From positions 4,526,001 through 4,590,000 of the forward strand of contig NC_031674.1 in assembly GCF_001640025.1 (NCBI RefSeq): a stretch of 64,000 bases of DNA. The letters run 5' to 3'. The DNA is from Sugiyamaella lignohabitans (lineage: Eukaryota > Ascomycota > Dipodascomycetes > Dipodascales > Trichomonascaceae). A model generated the notes under the pieces. The model was not told where the DNA came from, made no database searches, and was given only the letters and a program-made list of their open reading frames with translations. Below are positions 29,419-38,618 of this stretch, one piece after another. The position numbers were made by a program, and so were the translations under genes. How positions within the stretch are numbered: the stretch's first letter is position 1; every line of letters begins with the position of its first letter.

Positions 29419-30243
29419 TTATTGACTCTTGGATTTCTTCTCAATACGTTGAGCACCAGGCATGAAAATAGGCTTGAAAGTCAACCAAGAATTCTCCTTG
29501 GTGGCCACACCGGCGAGGGCATTGTACCAGGCAATGAAAGCAGTGATGATACCGAACCAACCACCGGCCTTGGTGACACCGACATGACCAGAAAAGTTAC
29601 CAGCAGCAAGCAGAATGAAAGTGACGTCAAGGAAGAAGAACAGAGAGAAGAAGGCCACAGTAGATCGGATGGTGCACAACAACATAAGGAAGGTGAAGAT
29701 AAACCAGCCAATAAGGTAGAATCCAAGAGCACTCTCAAGATCCTTGGGATCAGTATAGGCATCAAGAATACCAAAACTAGGGGTAAGAATGGCACCAAAA
29801 GACATCCAGAAACCACCATAAGAACTGAGGGCAGTAGCACCAAAAGTGTTCTCAACAACCATCTCCCACATACCAGCAAGCAATTGAATAGCACCTCCAT
29901 AGAAAAAGGCCAAACCAACGACAATGTTTTGAGTCTGGACACCACGGGCTTGAACATTGACCAAAGAAAGAACGAAAGTGGTCAAGGCAAAGGCACACAA
30001 ACCAAGAGGTGAGGGGTTGGCGAACTTTCTGGATGGAGCAGCGTGGAGAGAGGGGTTCAAAGTACCACCAAAAGCAGCAATCAATTCGTCTCTGTACACC
30101 TTTGTGTTACCAATGTGAATAAATTCATTATCGTCACCAGAGGTGATGATACGGGCCACGGCATGGTTGGTATCTTCACCGTGCTCGGCTCCATAAGGAG
30201 GCTTGATTGTGGATGCAGTGGGATTAGCTTCGATATCAGACAT
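29419..30243 (-). CDS. ATO1: Acetate/ammonium transporter of the ATO/GPR1/FUN34/YaaH family, paralogue 1
   Basis: 274-aa plasma-membrane protein of the AceTr family (yeast Ady2/Ato1, Yarrowia Gpr1). A hydrophilic N-terminus (about 70 residues) carries the conserved 'EFIHIGNTKVYRDEL'. The signature 'NPSPLGL' (Asn76) opens the first of six membrane spans, followed by 'FYGGAIQLLAGMWEM', 'NTFGATALSSYGGFWMSFGA' and 'GWFIFTFLMLLCTIRST'. The ATG is at 30241-30243, with a TATA box about 105 bp upstream. Codons are strongly biased, suggesting high expression. A second paralogue lies 2.2 kb upstream in the same orientation. Acetate uptake is inferred from the family; the ammonium-export role proposed for Ato proteins is an alternative. 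Confidence 0.93.
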   Translation of the reverse strand: MSDIEANPTASTIKPPYGAEHGEDTNHAVARIITSGDDNEFIHIGNTKVYRDELIAAFGGTLNPSLHAAPSRKFANPSPLGLCAFALTTFVLSLVNVQARGVQTQNIVVGLAFFYGGAIQLLAGMWEMVVENTFGATALSSYGGFWMSFGAILTPSFGILDAYTDPKDLESALGFYLIGWFIFTFLMLLCTIRSTVAFFSLFFFLDVTFILLAAGNFSGHVGVTKAGGWFGIITAFIAWYNALAGVATKENSWLTFKPIFMPGAQRIEKKSKSQ

Positions 30244-30348
30244 TGTTAATTATTAGTTGAGCTAGAAAATTACCGCAGATCTGGAATTCAAGTCCAATTG
30301 TATATTAGATCAGTAAAACAAAGTGATTTTTTGCTAGGGCGACCTGGC

Positions 30349-30356
30349 TTTATATA
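30349..30356 (-). promoter_or_regulatory. TATA box of ATO paralogue 1
   Basis: TATATAAA on the minus strand, about 105 bp upstream of the ATG at 30243. Confidence 0.5.
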
Positions 30357-31500
30357 AATGTCATGGGGTTCAAAAAGCAGTTGACTATTTTTCTCAGCAA
30401 AAGCAATTATCCGATATGCATTCAAAGTGCATGCCCCTACTCCTGATCTTGCAGGTGGGGCCGGTATAAGGGAAAAACAAAAGTGCTGAGGCACAAAGAG
30501 AAAAAAAAACATGATTGTCTCGGAAAATACTGTGTATTCTCTGACTCTGGTCAATCCAAATAGGAACTGACTCGATGTATTGCTCTATATTACCATCATA
30601 CATTAACTGCCTGTATCGTTATATAGCAAAGTATACATGAATATTACTAATGGTTGGTGTTCTTCGCCGACAGCCCCATAGTCATAATTAGTTGATGTGA
30701 TCCGGTATACTGGTAGCGAAGTATCAACAACATGGACTTTCCATCGATTTTGGAGCGAACTATAGCCGTCGTGTTATTTACACCAGGATATACGATTCCG
30801 AAAACACGCGAGTGGGAATAAATGGTACGAAAAAGACGTCCCAACGAACAAACCGAACTAGAGAAATCTTGACCTGATCACATGAAGTTCAGGGTTTAAT
30901 TTGCTTTAGATAGACATAGAACTATCATCAACTGGCCATATCGGGTTTAGAACGCGACAGATCTCGCTTTTGTCACAAATACGGACAGATGGTCTGCTTA
31001 CTGGGATCACTCAGAACCGAGCAGTGAGCGCGGATTTAAGGGCTCAAATGGAATTTCGTCCACTACTTTAGTTTGGTTTCATAATTTGAGTCTGATTTGA
31101 GGCGGTGTCGTGACCCTGTGCTGCACATGATACTTGGCACCGAAAACGTACTCCTACTGTGATAGAATAAGCATGACAAGCATGATCCGGACCGATGGAG
31201 CTTTTCGCGGGGTAGAAATGCATGGACTAGCGGGGGATTGACGCTCTGGCAACCCGTCAACTCCCTTTTAAACTTATTGCCTAATACGAACGTTTGTCTC
31301 TTTACCCCTAAATAACGTCCGGAGAGATGGAGAAACGCATCCGAATATGGCGACCTCTGCTGTTAAGGAGGCGGCGCCTGTTAAAGTTCGTTTCGTATGG
31401 CGTGCGTTATAAGGATGTCGTTCCAGCGTAAGAGAATATGACCGTTATATGGGTTTACTAAGTTTACTAGTTTAGTGGTGCTGGTTGTGGGGCTTGTTTT

Positions 31501-31557
31501 TGTCTCCGACGGCTGGGGCTCCGCCCCAAACCCCGTGGCTCCTGCTTCGCAGGAGAT
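31501..31557 (+). repeat. GC-rich hairpin repeat, solo left arm
   Basis: TGTCTCCGACGGC, hairpin CTGGGGCTCCGCCCCA, AACCCCGTGG, then the perfect hairpin CTCCTGCTTCGCAGGAG. It ends soon after the second hairpin without the CTCGAG arm. Confidence 0.85.
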
Positions 31558-32441
31558 TGCTGAAAAATCGGGCTGCCGTCGTGGCTTTGGACACTACTAA
31601 GGGGTACAGAATCAATGCGAGTAAAGGGGAAAAAGGGAGGTCAAGGGGTAAAGGACTAAGGATATAGGGGTCAGGAGGGGTTGGGCGGAGGAACGGGCTG
31701 TAGAGAACTCCTGTCATTTTCCGAGCTCCTAAGCCTTTACCCAAGAAAACCTCCGCACATCCGCAGCCTGTTTACTTTATCGGTGCACCGGATGTCAACT
31801 CTTTCTGATCTCAAGACACTTATCGGTTTACTAACTATCCGCATCTGTAATTGTCGGGCCAGGGGAACTCCGACTGCCGTGTTTTTTGTCCCCAGCAGCG
31901 GCTGTTTAATGCACCTGCAGTTCGAAATCCGGGGAAGTCATCGCTAGGTCTACGAAATCCGCGGACTTGCCCACAGCCTCGGCAGTTTTATCGAAAGTAT
32001 ATAACTAAGAGTTAGTCCATTCTAGCTTAGAAATCGAATATTTTCGATTTTTTTCTCCTTGGTGTATCTTTTGCACTCTATTAATATTCAGCAAAATCAT
32101 GGTCCAGTGAGCAATAGTATTTTTTTTGTTGATACTTGTTGTCTTGTAACATGTTCTTCACGACTTGAGCGTAGTCTTGGTACTGTGTCAAGTTATAACA
32201 TATGAGCTGACAGAAGCTACACATCAGACAGATAACGTGCATTTGCCAACTTTTAATTTAGCTGGTTACTCTACAGACTAAAGACATACCATCGTCTTCT
32301 CATGCAACTCAACATTGATATCGATGTCACTGACACTATTCACTCATAATCACGTTCATCTTCCTGTCACTGACAAAAACTAAAACAATATCAATTAACT
32401 ATGGACTAAAATATAAATACGAAACGGAAGAGAGAGAGACA

Positions 32442-33263
32442 TTAGTTAGCCTCCTCATCCTTGGGAACATGTTGGGCACCAGGCATAAATAGAGGACTGA
32501 TTCTGAAATAAGTAGTCTCGTTTGTGCACAAAAAGGACATTGCCATATACCAACCAAAGGCAGCAGTAGCAAAAGAAAAGCCACCACTGGCATGGATACA
32601 AGTGGTGTTAGCGGAATAGTAACCAATGGCATTTAACAAGAAAGATGCTGCAATGGTGATAAACATCAGGAATAGTGGCCAGGTTGATCGGATAGTACAG
32701 ATGAGCATGAGGAAACTGAAGATGAACCAACCTGTCGAGTAGAATCCAAGTGCATTATATAACATTGCGATATTTTCTCCATATGCCGCTTGGATTCCGA
32801 ATGCTGGGGTACTAATGGCTCCATACGACAAGTAGAAAGCACCATAAGAAGCAAATGTACAACCACCGAATGTGTTTTCAGCAACAATCTCCCACATACC
32901 CACAATAACTTGAATCATACCACCATAGAAAAATGCCAAGGCCACCACAATATTGGGGACTGTTACGCCTCTGGCATTAATATTTACCAATGCAAGTACA
33001 AAAGTGGTGAGTGAGAAAGCACATAATCCAAGAACTGAAGCATTACCAAACTTTCGGGTCGGGGCTTCACGAATACCAGCGCTCATACCAAACGCCTCAA
33101 TGAACTCATGTCTATGCACTTTAATATCTCCAATGTGAACAATTTCATTATTAGTTCCTGAAGTTCTGATCCTGGAAATTGTGTGGAAGGCTTCTTCGTT
33201 AGAGGCCGACCGGTCGGAATTCATATCTTCCAATTGAGTGACTGTATTATCCTTGGGATCCAT
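32442..33263 (-). CDS. ATO2: ATO/GPR1/FUN34 family transporter, paralogue 2 (altered NPAPLGL motif)
   Basis: 273-aa paralogue of the neighbouring ATO gene. N-terminal 'NNEIVHIGDIKVHRHEFIEA', six spans, and 'FYGGMIQVIVGMWEIVAEN', 'FGGCTFASYGAFYLSYGA' and 'GWFIFSFLMLICTIRSTW' are all conserved. The family signature at the first span reads 'NASVLGL' (Asn74) in place of NP(A/S)PLGL: the Asn and LGL remain but both prolines are gone. This motif is held to be important for acetate transport in the family, so the paralogue may have altered transport or a regulatory role. The ATG at 33261-33263 is clear, with a TATA-like TATAAAAA about 150 bp upstream. Tandem duplication is the simplest origin. Confidence 0.92.
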   Translation of the reverse strand: MDPKDNTVTQLEDMNSDRSASNEEAFHTISRIRTSGTNNEIVHIGDIKVHRHEFIEAFGMSAGIREAPTRKFGNASVLGLCAFSLTTFVLALVNINARGVTVPNIVVALAFFYGGMIQVIVGMWEIVAENTFGGCTFASYGAFYLSYGAISTPAFGIQAAYGENIAMLYNALGFYSTGWFIFSFLMLICTIRSTWPLFLMFITIAASFLLNAIGYYSANTTCIHASGGFSFATAAFGWYMAMSFLCTNETTYFRISPLFMPGAQHVPKDEEAN

Positions 33264-33413
33264 TATGGGCTTTCACTAGGGATGTTTCTCAAACTTGTGT
33301 TTACTTTATAGAAGTGATAACGTGATAAGAGGTGTGATAAGATAAGTTGCTGCTGCCTATCAATGTGTAGATTGCAAAAGATTAACAACTTTAACAAGCA
33401 TGATAATCCAGTC

Positions 33414-33421
33414 TTTTTATA
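33414..33421 (-). promoter_or_regulatory. TATA-like box of ATO paralogue 2
   Basis: TATAAAAA on the minus strand about 150 bp upstream of the ATG at 33263. Confidence 0.45.
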
Positions 33422-35084
33422 TTTGTGGGAAATATGGGGGTAGCATTGGCGAGAATCATCAGAACAAATGCTCTTCGATATAACATTGCCCAATTTGGTT
33501 AATACCTAAGGAGGGGAAATATCATCAGGGGGGCAGTTCTGCAGCAACGCTGTACCCCGCGTTTTTATCAGACTTCTGTATGTCGGTCGATACATGGTCA
33601 CAGGTATTAACGGGTGGATGGCATGAGGTGGCTTTAGCTATCTCTTCTCGACTGCTTAAGGCGGATATACCGGAGGACATGAGTGCAAATCAATATTGAA
33701 TAAAACATGAATAAGGTTTATACTGTATCAACAGGCCAACACAAAATGATCCTGAGACTAAAAATGGTTGTCCGACAGTTGTAACTACGGTCCTTAGGGT
33801 GTTAGTCTGAGATCTATTACCCCGCAAACTGTCCCACCATCCCACCATGTCAATTGTAAGAGCATCCTGTCATCCCACTATCATATCACCCAGCCGCCTC
33901 AAAATCCCGCTATATTACTATCCGTTATTGTACGCAACAGTCATGTATAGTGGGATATTCAACAAGACCGATGCATGGACTTGGCGACAATTTTGCTATT
34001 TAGAGTGGGGCAGAGGGGGGTCAGCACAATGGAGGGGTACCGCTGCAGATGTAGTAGTAAGTAGTGACATCCAAGCAGCGTAAGTAGTGCAAGCTAATGG
34101 ACCAGTCTCGGTATCTGATAATAATACTACCGTTCTTGAGCTCGGATCTCTAATCAAGTGGTATAGCCGAATCGATTAGTTTTTGATTTATATATTCACA
34201 GCATTTTTTGATATTTGTGTTCGAGGACTAATAATCTTTGACAACCCAGCCTGTTAGGGACACATCTCAATGCTGTATGAATGTGTTTCAGGATGAATGG
34301 ATAAATTACTGGTGGCCATTGACTGACACCCCTCGCTCCTAATACAGGCTCTCATGCTAGCAGCTGGTGCCGAAACTCTCCTAGTCATCCAATAAACAAT
34401 ATATTTTGAACCCGAACGGTCGTCTAAAACTTCACCCGATCCTGTTACCCCACATTGATCTGCGGATCTCTGGCCCAATGTGTAATCGCTTATCCGAGAT
34501 TAAGTTTACGAACGTTGTCAATAATGAGGGGTAAATACTCGTAGTGCGGTTAAAAGGACGATTACTACCGGACTGCAAATATCTGGAGATAAGGGATCAG
34601 AAAACCAAAATGGCAGGTCAACCCAGGTACAAGGACTGCCTGACCTGTTTCAAACTGTTCAACTGATCTTGGCATCGCAACTTCACGAAGCTAAAAAATC
34701 ATTTCGTATAGAGCTAGATAATTCTTAGGATCGAGCGGAAAAAACGTATACCGAAGAATCTATATACGACCGACCGAGGACATTAGTTCCTAATCACCGT
34801 ACCACACCTGTATAGCGCTACGACCTCGCTCACTCCTCCGTAGGTGAAATAAATGGTGCTATTTCTATGGTCAAAAATTCGAGTCCAGAACCAGACCCCC
34901 ACTTCGGTATTATAATAGACTGTCTTGCCCAGGCCTATGGACCCATGTCACATTGAAGGCGTCTGTCACTAATCGGGTATTTCGCCTATTTCGTACCACC
35001 GGCTCCAGGAACTCCTGGTGAAACCGTTCCGATTGTCAGTCGGATAAGTGTCCGGACCCACGATGCCGGAGATGGGGTGTCAGA

Positions 35085-35140
35085 GTGCCTCCGGAGGGTG
35101 GGGCTGCGCCCCAGACCCCATGGCCCCTCTCGCTGCAAGA
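35085..35140 (+). repeat. GC-rich hairpin repeat, inverted right arm
   Basis: GTGCCTCCGGAGGGTGGGG, CTGCGCCCCAGACCCC, ATGGCCCCTCTCGCTGC. Same type as the copy at 27727, truncated before the CTCGAG. It lies about 370 bp past the CDC10 stop codon. Confidence 0.8.
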
Positions 35141-35505
35141 CGTTACGTCTACGGTGCCAACCACGATTTTGCATCTTCTGGGAAGAACGAAATATGATGA
35201 TGAGATGGTGATAGGCGCACACTCTTGATGGGAGGGCGAGATCAGTACTTTTAACATATAGTATTTGAGACATAAGAGACAAGAATAAAAAGATCGGGCA
35301 ATGCCCACATAACATAAAACGTAAACAGAAGCAACCAATTAAGCAAATATCAAGGGTGAGTTGATAGAATCATGAGGTGAAGTGTGAAGTGGAAGTGAAA
35401 TCCGTGAATTGTGCGAGGAGAGGATAACATGTGGAATAGGTAGGAGGCAAAGGACATTTTTCAAGGACATTTCTAGTCTTAAGCGATTCACATGATAGTG
35501 GAAAT

Positions 35506-36756
35506 CTAATCTTTAGGAATTGGCACAGGAGGAGCGACTGTGGGTCTTGGAGGAGCTTGTGAGGGGTTGGTTGGGGGAACTCCAGGAGCTAATGAGGGGA
35601 TAAAGGGGCCCTGAGTAGCAGTGCTCACTCCGGTAGTTGGAGGGGCCGGGGCAGTAGCCGAAGTAGTAGCACTGCTGGCTTCTCTATCACGCGAGTTCTC
35701 CTTGAGAGCTGTGAGTTGTCTCTTTCTAAATGCTTCATAGTGGGTGTGGGCGGTAGTATCAATGAGATCTTGCAGATGGGTGCTGATAAGGAAGTTTCTC
35801 AATGAAGAGAATTCACAATGAGTCTCATCTTCAACATTGATAACACCCCATCTGTTCTTTCTACCACGTACCTCTCTACCATTGACAAGGACAGTGCGGT
35901 CGGATCCGACTATGGCAAAAGGAATCTGGCTCTTAATTCTATCATTCAATGCGCGTTCGTCTTCGTCATACTCATCATTAGGATAAGGATAGATTTTCAA
36001 ATTATGGTGGGCAATCTCGGCTTGGATGGTCTGTTTGAATTGAGCCCGTTCGTCTAAAGTCAAAGAGTCTGATTTGGCAATAACTGGCACAACATTGGCA
36101 ATTTCAGTCAGTCTTTTCAAAACAGCAATATCAATTGGTTTCAAGCCATGACCAGTAGGTTGAATAAAAAATAAAACGCAGTGAACTCTAGTGTCAACAG
36201 GATATTTCTCTCTACTGGCAGTCAGCTCTCTACGGATATAACTGGCTTGTTGATCATAGATATATTTGACAATTGGTTCCCAGCATTTTTCATTATTAAC
36301 TTGATCTCCGTACCCTGGAGTATCAATGATATTAAGTTTGAGCTTGACTCCGTTTTCTTGGATATAGCACCTCTCGACCTTGATTTCAGGGGTACGCTCC
36401 ACAGCTTCAGTGGGATTGGTTCGACCATAAGAAGTCACTAATGGAGAAGCAAATAAAGTATTAATCAAAGTGGACTTTCCAAGACCAGATTGACCAACAA
36501 CCATTAAATTGAATTGGAATCCACGCTTTAACAACCGTTTTTCAATTTGAGACGTGATAGAGTCAAAGCCTACGTGGCTTGATGGAGTCACTAACATCCT
36601 CTCCTCGGTACCTGGTTCAACAGTAGTAGTAGACATCTTGGAATAAATAGCAGAATAAGGGCGACTTCGTGGCGGTACTAGCGGTCGCGCTGAATCCTGT
36701 CGGGCCGTCTCAAGTTTAACTGTCGGCGGTACTGGCGTAGTACTGTATGCTTTCAT
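35506..36756 (-). CDS. CDC10: Septin Cdc10
   Basis: 416-aa GTP-binding septin, subunit of the hetero-octameric filaments at the bud neck. The start of the septin domain, 'SHVGFDSITSQIEKRLLKRG', is close to yeast Cdc10. GTPase motifs are G1 'GQSGLGKST' (residues 88-96), G3 'DTPGYGD' and G4 'AKSD'; the septin unique element includes 'GRKNRWGVINVEDETHCEFS' and 'LRNFLISTHLQDLI'. As in Cdc10 there is no C-terminal coiled coil; instead a Pro/Ala/Thr-rich tail of about 60 residues follows. The first ATG (36754-36756) gives a 40-residue basic, Pro-rich extension; an internal ATG at 36634-36636 ('MSTTTVEPGTEERM') would give a length nearer to yeast Cdc10 (322 aa). Either start may be used. The family call is firm. 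Confidence 0.94.
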   Translation of the reverse strand: MKAYSTTPVPPTVKLETARQDSARPLVPPRSRPYSAIYSKMSTTTVEPGTEERMLVTPSSHVGFDSITSQIEKRLLKRGFQFNLMVVGQSGLGKSTLINTLFASPLVTSYGRTNPTEAVERTPEIKVERCYIQENGVKLKLNIIDTPGYGDQVNNEKCWEPIVKYIYDQQASYIRRELTASREKYPVDTRVHCVLFFIQPTGHGLKPIDIAVLKRLTEIANVVPVIAKSDSLTLDERAQFKQTIQAEIAHHNLKIYPYPNDEYDEDERALNDRIKSQIPFAIVGSDRTVLVNGREVRGRKNRWGVINVEDETHCEFSSLRNFLISTHLQDLIDTTAHTHYEAFRKRQLTALKENSRDREASSATTSATAPAPPTTGVSTATQGPFIPSLAPGVPPTNPSQAPPRPTVAPPVPIPKD

Positions 36757-37200
36757 CTAATAAAAGTTCCTCGCGTGTTCTTAAATACTTGTTTATGCGT
36801 ACGTGTTGTACGGCGCTATGTGGGTGTGCCTTACCTGATACTATGTTATCTGCCGTTGTTTACAAAATAAATCAATGTCCGGGGTAATCAAGCTGGGTTG
36901 GCTAATTATGGCACCAAAAGCCCTTAAAAATAATTTTCTAAACCTTCACGGAGCACCAAATGCACTTCTGACTTTTTTAAATCCAACTCGACACACATGC
37001 CTGTATTTTTATTATCTCCTCTCACCCCTCCCGTAAAATAAGCTTTTACCCCAACCATGAGTCCACGTATCGAGCACGCTTCTAAAACGACATATTTTAA
37101 GCCGTGCATTCAGGGGTAACTAAAACCTCGGTCAACAGACACTTCCAGAACTGGACTCTAGCGGGAAGTGTGAAATATCACGAGGGGTTCCGATCATATC

Positions 37201-37253
37201 AATTAAATTCTAATCATCAATTAAATTCTAATCATCAATTAAATTCTAATCAA
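37201..37253. repeat. Tandem repeat, 18-bp unit, about three copies
   Basis: Unit AATTAAATTCTAATCATC repeated at 37201, 37219 and (partial) 37237. Degenerate copies continue toward 37270. Confidence 0.85.
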
Positions 37254-37557
37254 TTGAAATCTAATTATTACCAGTCAAATCGAAGCTTCAAAATCGGTAT
37301 ACGACCGGTGCACCGAATCACCCCTGTTCTGCATCCATTGAAATAGGGCAAATAGAAACAATGCACATGAGGTATTATCACGAAAAAAAGGGCAATCATT
37401 GGACATACCAGGGCGGTCAGACTGAAACAATCTCTATAACAGGTTCAATGCACGTCCTGAATTATTTAGCCATTCATATTTTGATCAGAAATGGTTTTAT
37501 GAAACAGACATACAGACGACAGACCAAAAAGAAGCAGTCTTCAAGACCACCGGACAA

Positions 37558-37618
37558 CGACTCGAATGTAGCCAGAGGAGCGACCAGGGTCTGGGGCGGA
37601 GCCCCAGCCGCCGAATGC
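37558..37618 (-). repeat. GC-rich hairpin repeat, solo right arm
   Basis: ACGACTCGAATGTAGCCAG, AGGAGCGACCAGGGTCTGG, GGCGGAGCCCCAGCCGCC. The CTCGAG part is degenerate but the GGGGCGGAGCCCC hairpin is perfect. It lies about 135 bp upstream of the bL32m ATG. Confidence 0.8.
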
Positions 37619-37753
37619 ATGTTGCACCATATGAAGTGTCGGAGGTAGGGGTATATCATGTGATGCGGTTCACGAACATTGAAAAAAATGAATAGTGACT
37701 TTACAAGTCAGAGCACAGATTCCAGACTAACCGGCTAGTCATACACAACAAGA

Positions 37754-38305
37754 ATGCTGGCACAGTCAATTTTCAGAGCCACGGGGATCATCAAGGGTTT
37801 CAACATCCCAACGGGATTGTCTGGACTTTTACCTAGACTGGGAGAACAGATTGGACTGGGCATTCGACTCCGTCTGCCAGGACTTGGATCAGAAGAAGCT
37901 GAGTCTAAAGTGTCAGAAGGAACATACCTGGCAGCACCCAAAAAGAAGGTTTCACACAGAAAAAGACGTCAGAGACAACTGGCAGGAAACAAGCAGGTCA
38001 AAGAAATCTTGAATTTGAACAGATGCCCGTCCTGTGGCCATGTCAAAAGAGCACATACCCTGTGTATGAACTGTGTTAAGGAGATCCAAAGAGTATGGAA
38101 ACTACGAGACAAGGCCGCTTCAGAGTCCAACACACCGGAAGGATCGGTTTATAGTGATAAAGACATTCCCGCAATCGACCGACGAGTCCTCTATCCCGGT
38201 AAGAGGCAATCTGCATATGATAAGAAGCTGAAGGACAAAGAAGAGTATCTGTATAGGCGGCCACGGACTCTTCCATATACAAAATCATCTTCATCATCCA
38301 AATAG
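37754..38305 (+). CDS. MRPL32: Mitochondrial large-subunit ribosomal protein bL32m
   Basis: 183-aa protein of the mitochondrial 54S subunit (yeast Mrpl32, 183 aa). An N-terminal presequence (about residues 1-60, basic with 'FRATGIIKGF') is followed by the L32 core that starts 'APKKKVSHRKRRQRQL' and the zinc ribbon 'CPSCGHVKRAHTLCMNC' (two CxxC pairs). In yeast, the m-AAA protease processes Mrpl32 before assembly; the long presequence agrees with that. The ATG at 37754 is the first in frame. The C-terminal 60 residues are charged, with a Ser-Lys end. Confidence 0.95.
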   Translation: MLAQSIFRATGIIKGFNIPTGLSGLLPRLGEQIGLGIRLRLPGLGSEEAESKVSEGTYLAAPKKKVSHRKRRQRQLAGNKQVKEILNLNRCPSCGHVKRAHTLCMNCVKEIQRVWKLRDKAASESNTPEGSVYSDKDIPAIDRRVLYPGKRQSAYDKKLKDKEEYLYRRPRTLPYTKSSSSSK

Positions 38306-38618
38306 GCCTGTAAATTATAATGTAAATAGTCGTCATGATCTCAAAGTGGAGACACCTCTTCCCAACGAGAGAAACTCTTTCCCAGACCCAGGAACTCCGT
38401 CCTCAGATTCCAGGACGTTTCCTCGAGAGATTCTCTTCCTGTCTTCGACGTAACGACTCGAGCGGAGCGAGAGGAGCCATGGGGTCTGGGGCAGAGCCCC
38501 AGCTGCCGGAGGCAGTCAGGGACTCTACGAACGGCTGGAAATTTTTCAGGATCGGCATGTTCTTCATGTTCTCAGGGGAAGCTGGGGTCAGAACCTGCCG
38601 GTTGATAGAACAATAGAA
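38306..38618. other. Short intergenic region between MRPL32 and the JmjC gene
   Basis: 313 bp shared by the bL32m 3' end and the promoter of the next gene, with a hairpin repeat (38453-38514) about 105 bp upstream of the ATG at 38619. Confidence 0.55.
38453..38514 (-). repeat. GC-rich hairpin repeat, solo right arm
   Basis: AACGACTCGAGCGGAGCGAG, AGGAGCCATGGGGTCTGGGG, CAGAGCCCCAGCTGCCGGAG. Near-consensus and located within the promoter of the JmjC gene. Confidence 0.85.

Larger units (their letters stand above)
30244..32441. other. Intergenic region between the two ATO paralogues
   Basis: 2.2 kb holding the ATO1 promoter and one solo left-arm hairpin repeat (31501-31557). G-rich stretches occur around 31620-31690. 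Small frames (for example plus strand 31681-31947) have no recognisable domain. Confidence 0.55.
33264..35505. other. Intergenic region between ATO paralogue 2 and CDC10
   Basis: 2.2 kb. Contains a TATA box for the ATO gene and one hairpin repeat (35085-35140). No gene with recognisable domains; the small frames at 33847-34083 (plus) and 34254-34478 (minus) look random. A TCC/GGA-poor, AT-balanced sequence with no tandem structure fills the rest. Confidence 0.5.
36757..37753. other. Divergent promoter region between CDC10 and the bL32m gene
   Basis: 1 kb. Contains an 18-bp AT-rich tandem repeat (37201-37253) and one solo hairpin repeat (37558-37618). Small open frames across the repeats are not genes. 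Confidence 0.55.

Noticed and set aside
31915..31935. CAGTTCGAAATCCGG resembling a tRNA T-arm
   Set aside because: No matching acceptor stem or D-arm within tRNA distance.
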